This document shows positions 63,936-64,000 of a stretch of DNA of 64,000 bases, in pieces. The number at the start of each line of letters is the position of its first letter. Position 1 is the stretch's first letter. Below the pieces are notes generated by a model that ran no database searches, was not told where the DNA came from, and worked only from the letters and a program-made list of their open reading frames with translations. This DNA is from Paenibacillus sp. UNC451MF (GTDB taxonomy: Bacteria > Bacillota > Bacilli > Paenibacillales > NBRC-103111): the NCBI RefSeq assembly GCF_000686845.1, contig NZ_JMLS01000003.1, forward strand, positions 186,001-250,000, written 5' to 3'. The position numbers were made by a program, and so were the translations under genes.

Positions 63936-63995
63936 TATAAATGATGGACAAGTACCTTACCATTCAATTGATAAAACGAAGGGAGAGTATCGAAT

Positions 63996-64000
63996 ATGTA
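63996..64000 (+). CDS. Start of a truncated CDS
   Basis: ATG at 63996, with GGGAGAG about 8 nt upstream and a promoter-like TTGACA before it. Only the start codon and two bases are inside the window, so the product cannot be named. Confidence 0.45.

Noticed and set aside
1-64000. tRNA, rRNA, CRISPR arrays, insertion sequences, prophage or integrase genes
   Set aside because: Looked for on both strands and not seen; no transposase-like ORF, repeat-spacer array or cloverleaf was recognised.

Overview
The window looks like a chromosomal segment of a spore-forming, Gram-positive soil bacterium of the Paenibacillaceae (Paenibacillus or Cohnella type). The basis is strong AGGAGG-like ribosome binding sites, a CotF-family spore coat gene, copper-amine-oxidase-like 'stalk' domain secreted proteins, an S-layer-homology protein, a YpdA-type bacillithiol-pathway reductase, a NfeD/flotillin pair and many sugar-acid and glycan genes. 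Genus and species are inference. I see no rRNA, tRNA, CRISPR array, insertion sequence or phage gene.

Region 1 (1-8871, all + strand) is the most unusual part. It is a tightly packed operon: Asp/Glu-racemase-like protein, RuBisCO-like protein, DUF1537 acid-sugar kinase, a leaderless ABC-type solute-binding-protein homologue, class III CoA-transferase, MaoC-type hydratase, a second leaderless solute-binding-protein homologue, a Gfo/Idh/MocA oxidoreductase and a 53-codon ORF. Several genes overlap by 4 bp. It faces a large GH106-like (alpha-L-rhamnosidase type) glycosidase gene, beyond which lies a glycerate kinase gene. Together they suggest a cytoplasmic route for an unusual, perhaps branched-chain or plant-cell-wall-derived, acid sugar. 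The two solute-binding proteins without signal peptides have no obvious precedent that I know of.

Region 2 (14285-18722) holds two tandem paralogous secreted stalk/PKD-domain proteins and an orphan PhnC-like ABC ATPase. Region 3 (18845-23186) is a small LacI-type regulon for phosphodiester use: the regulator, a 2H-phosphoesterase-like protein, a glycerophosphodiester phosphodiesterase and a lipoprotein solute-binding protein, with four copies of a GTAATCGATTAC-type operator.

Region 4 (23323-33925) is mostly housekeeping: YpdA, a methyltransferase, a DAO-family oxidase, coat proteins, FucU, a phosphodiester-glycosidase-domain protein, transketolase with a divergent LysR regulator, a nucleoside deaminase, an ankyrin lipoprotein and another LysR regulator. 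Region 5 (33995-46292) carries NfeD/flotillin, a Nudix hydrolase, a two-gene fused 2-oxoacid:ferredoxin oxidoreductase, uridine kinase overlapping a small gene tail to tail, a short-chain dehydrogenase and a SWIM/SNF2 helicase with a LexA-like box at its promoter.

Region 6 (46312-64000) has a secreted metallophosphoesterase, an SLH protein, two MFS transporters, a uracil permease divergent from a MATE transporter, a YdjM-like membrane protein, an acyl-CoA dehydrogenase, a secreted GH8 glucanase/chitosanase, an iron alcohol dehydrogenase, an AraC regulator, a YciI protein, an MDR oxidoreductase and an unidentified protein. Strong intrinsic terminators separate most units.
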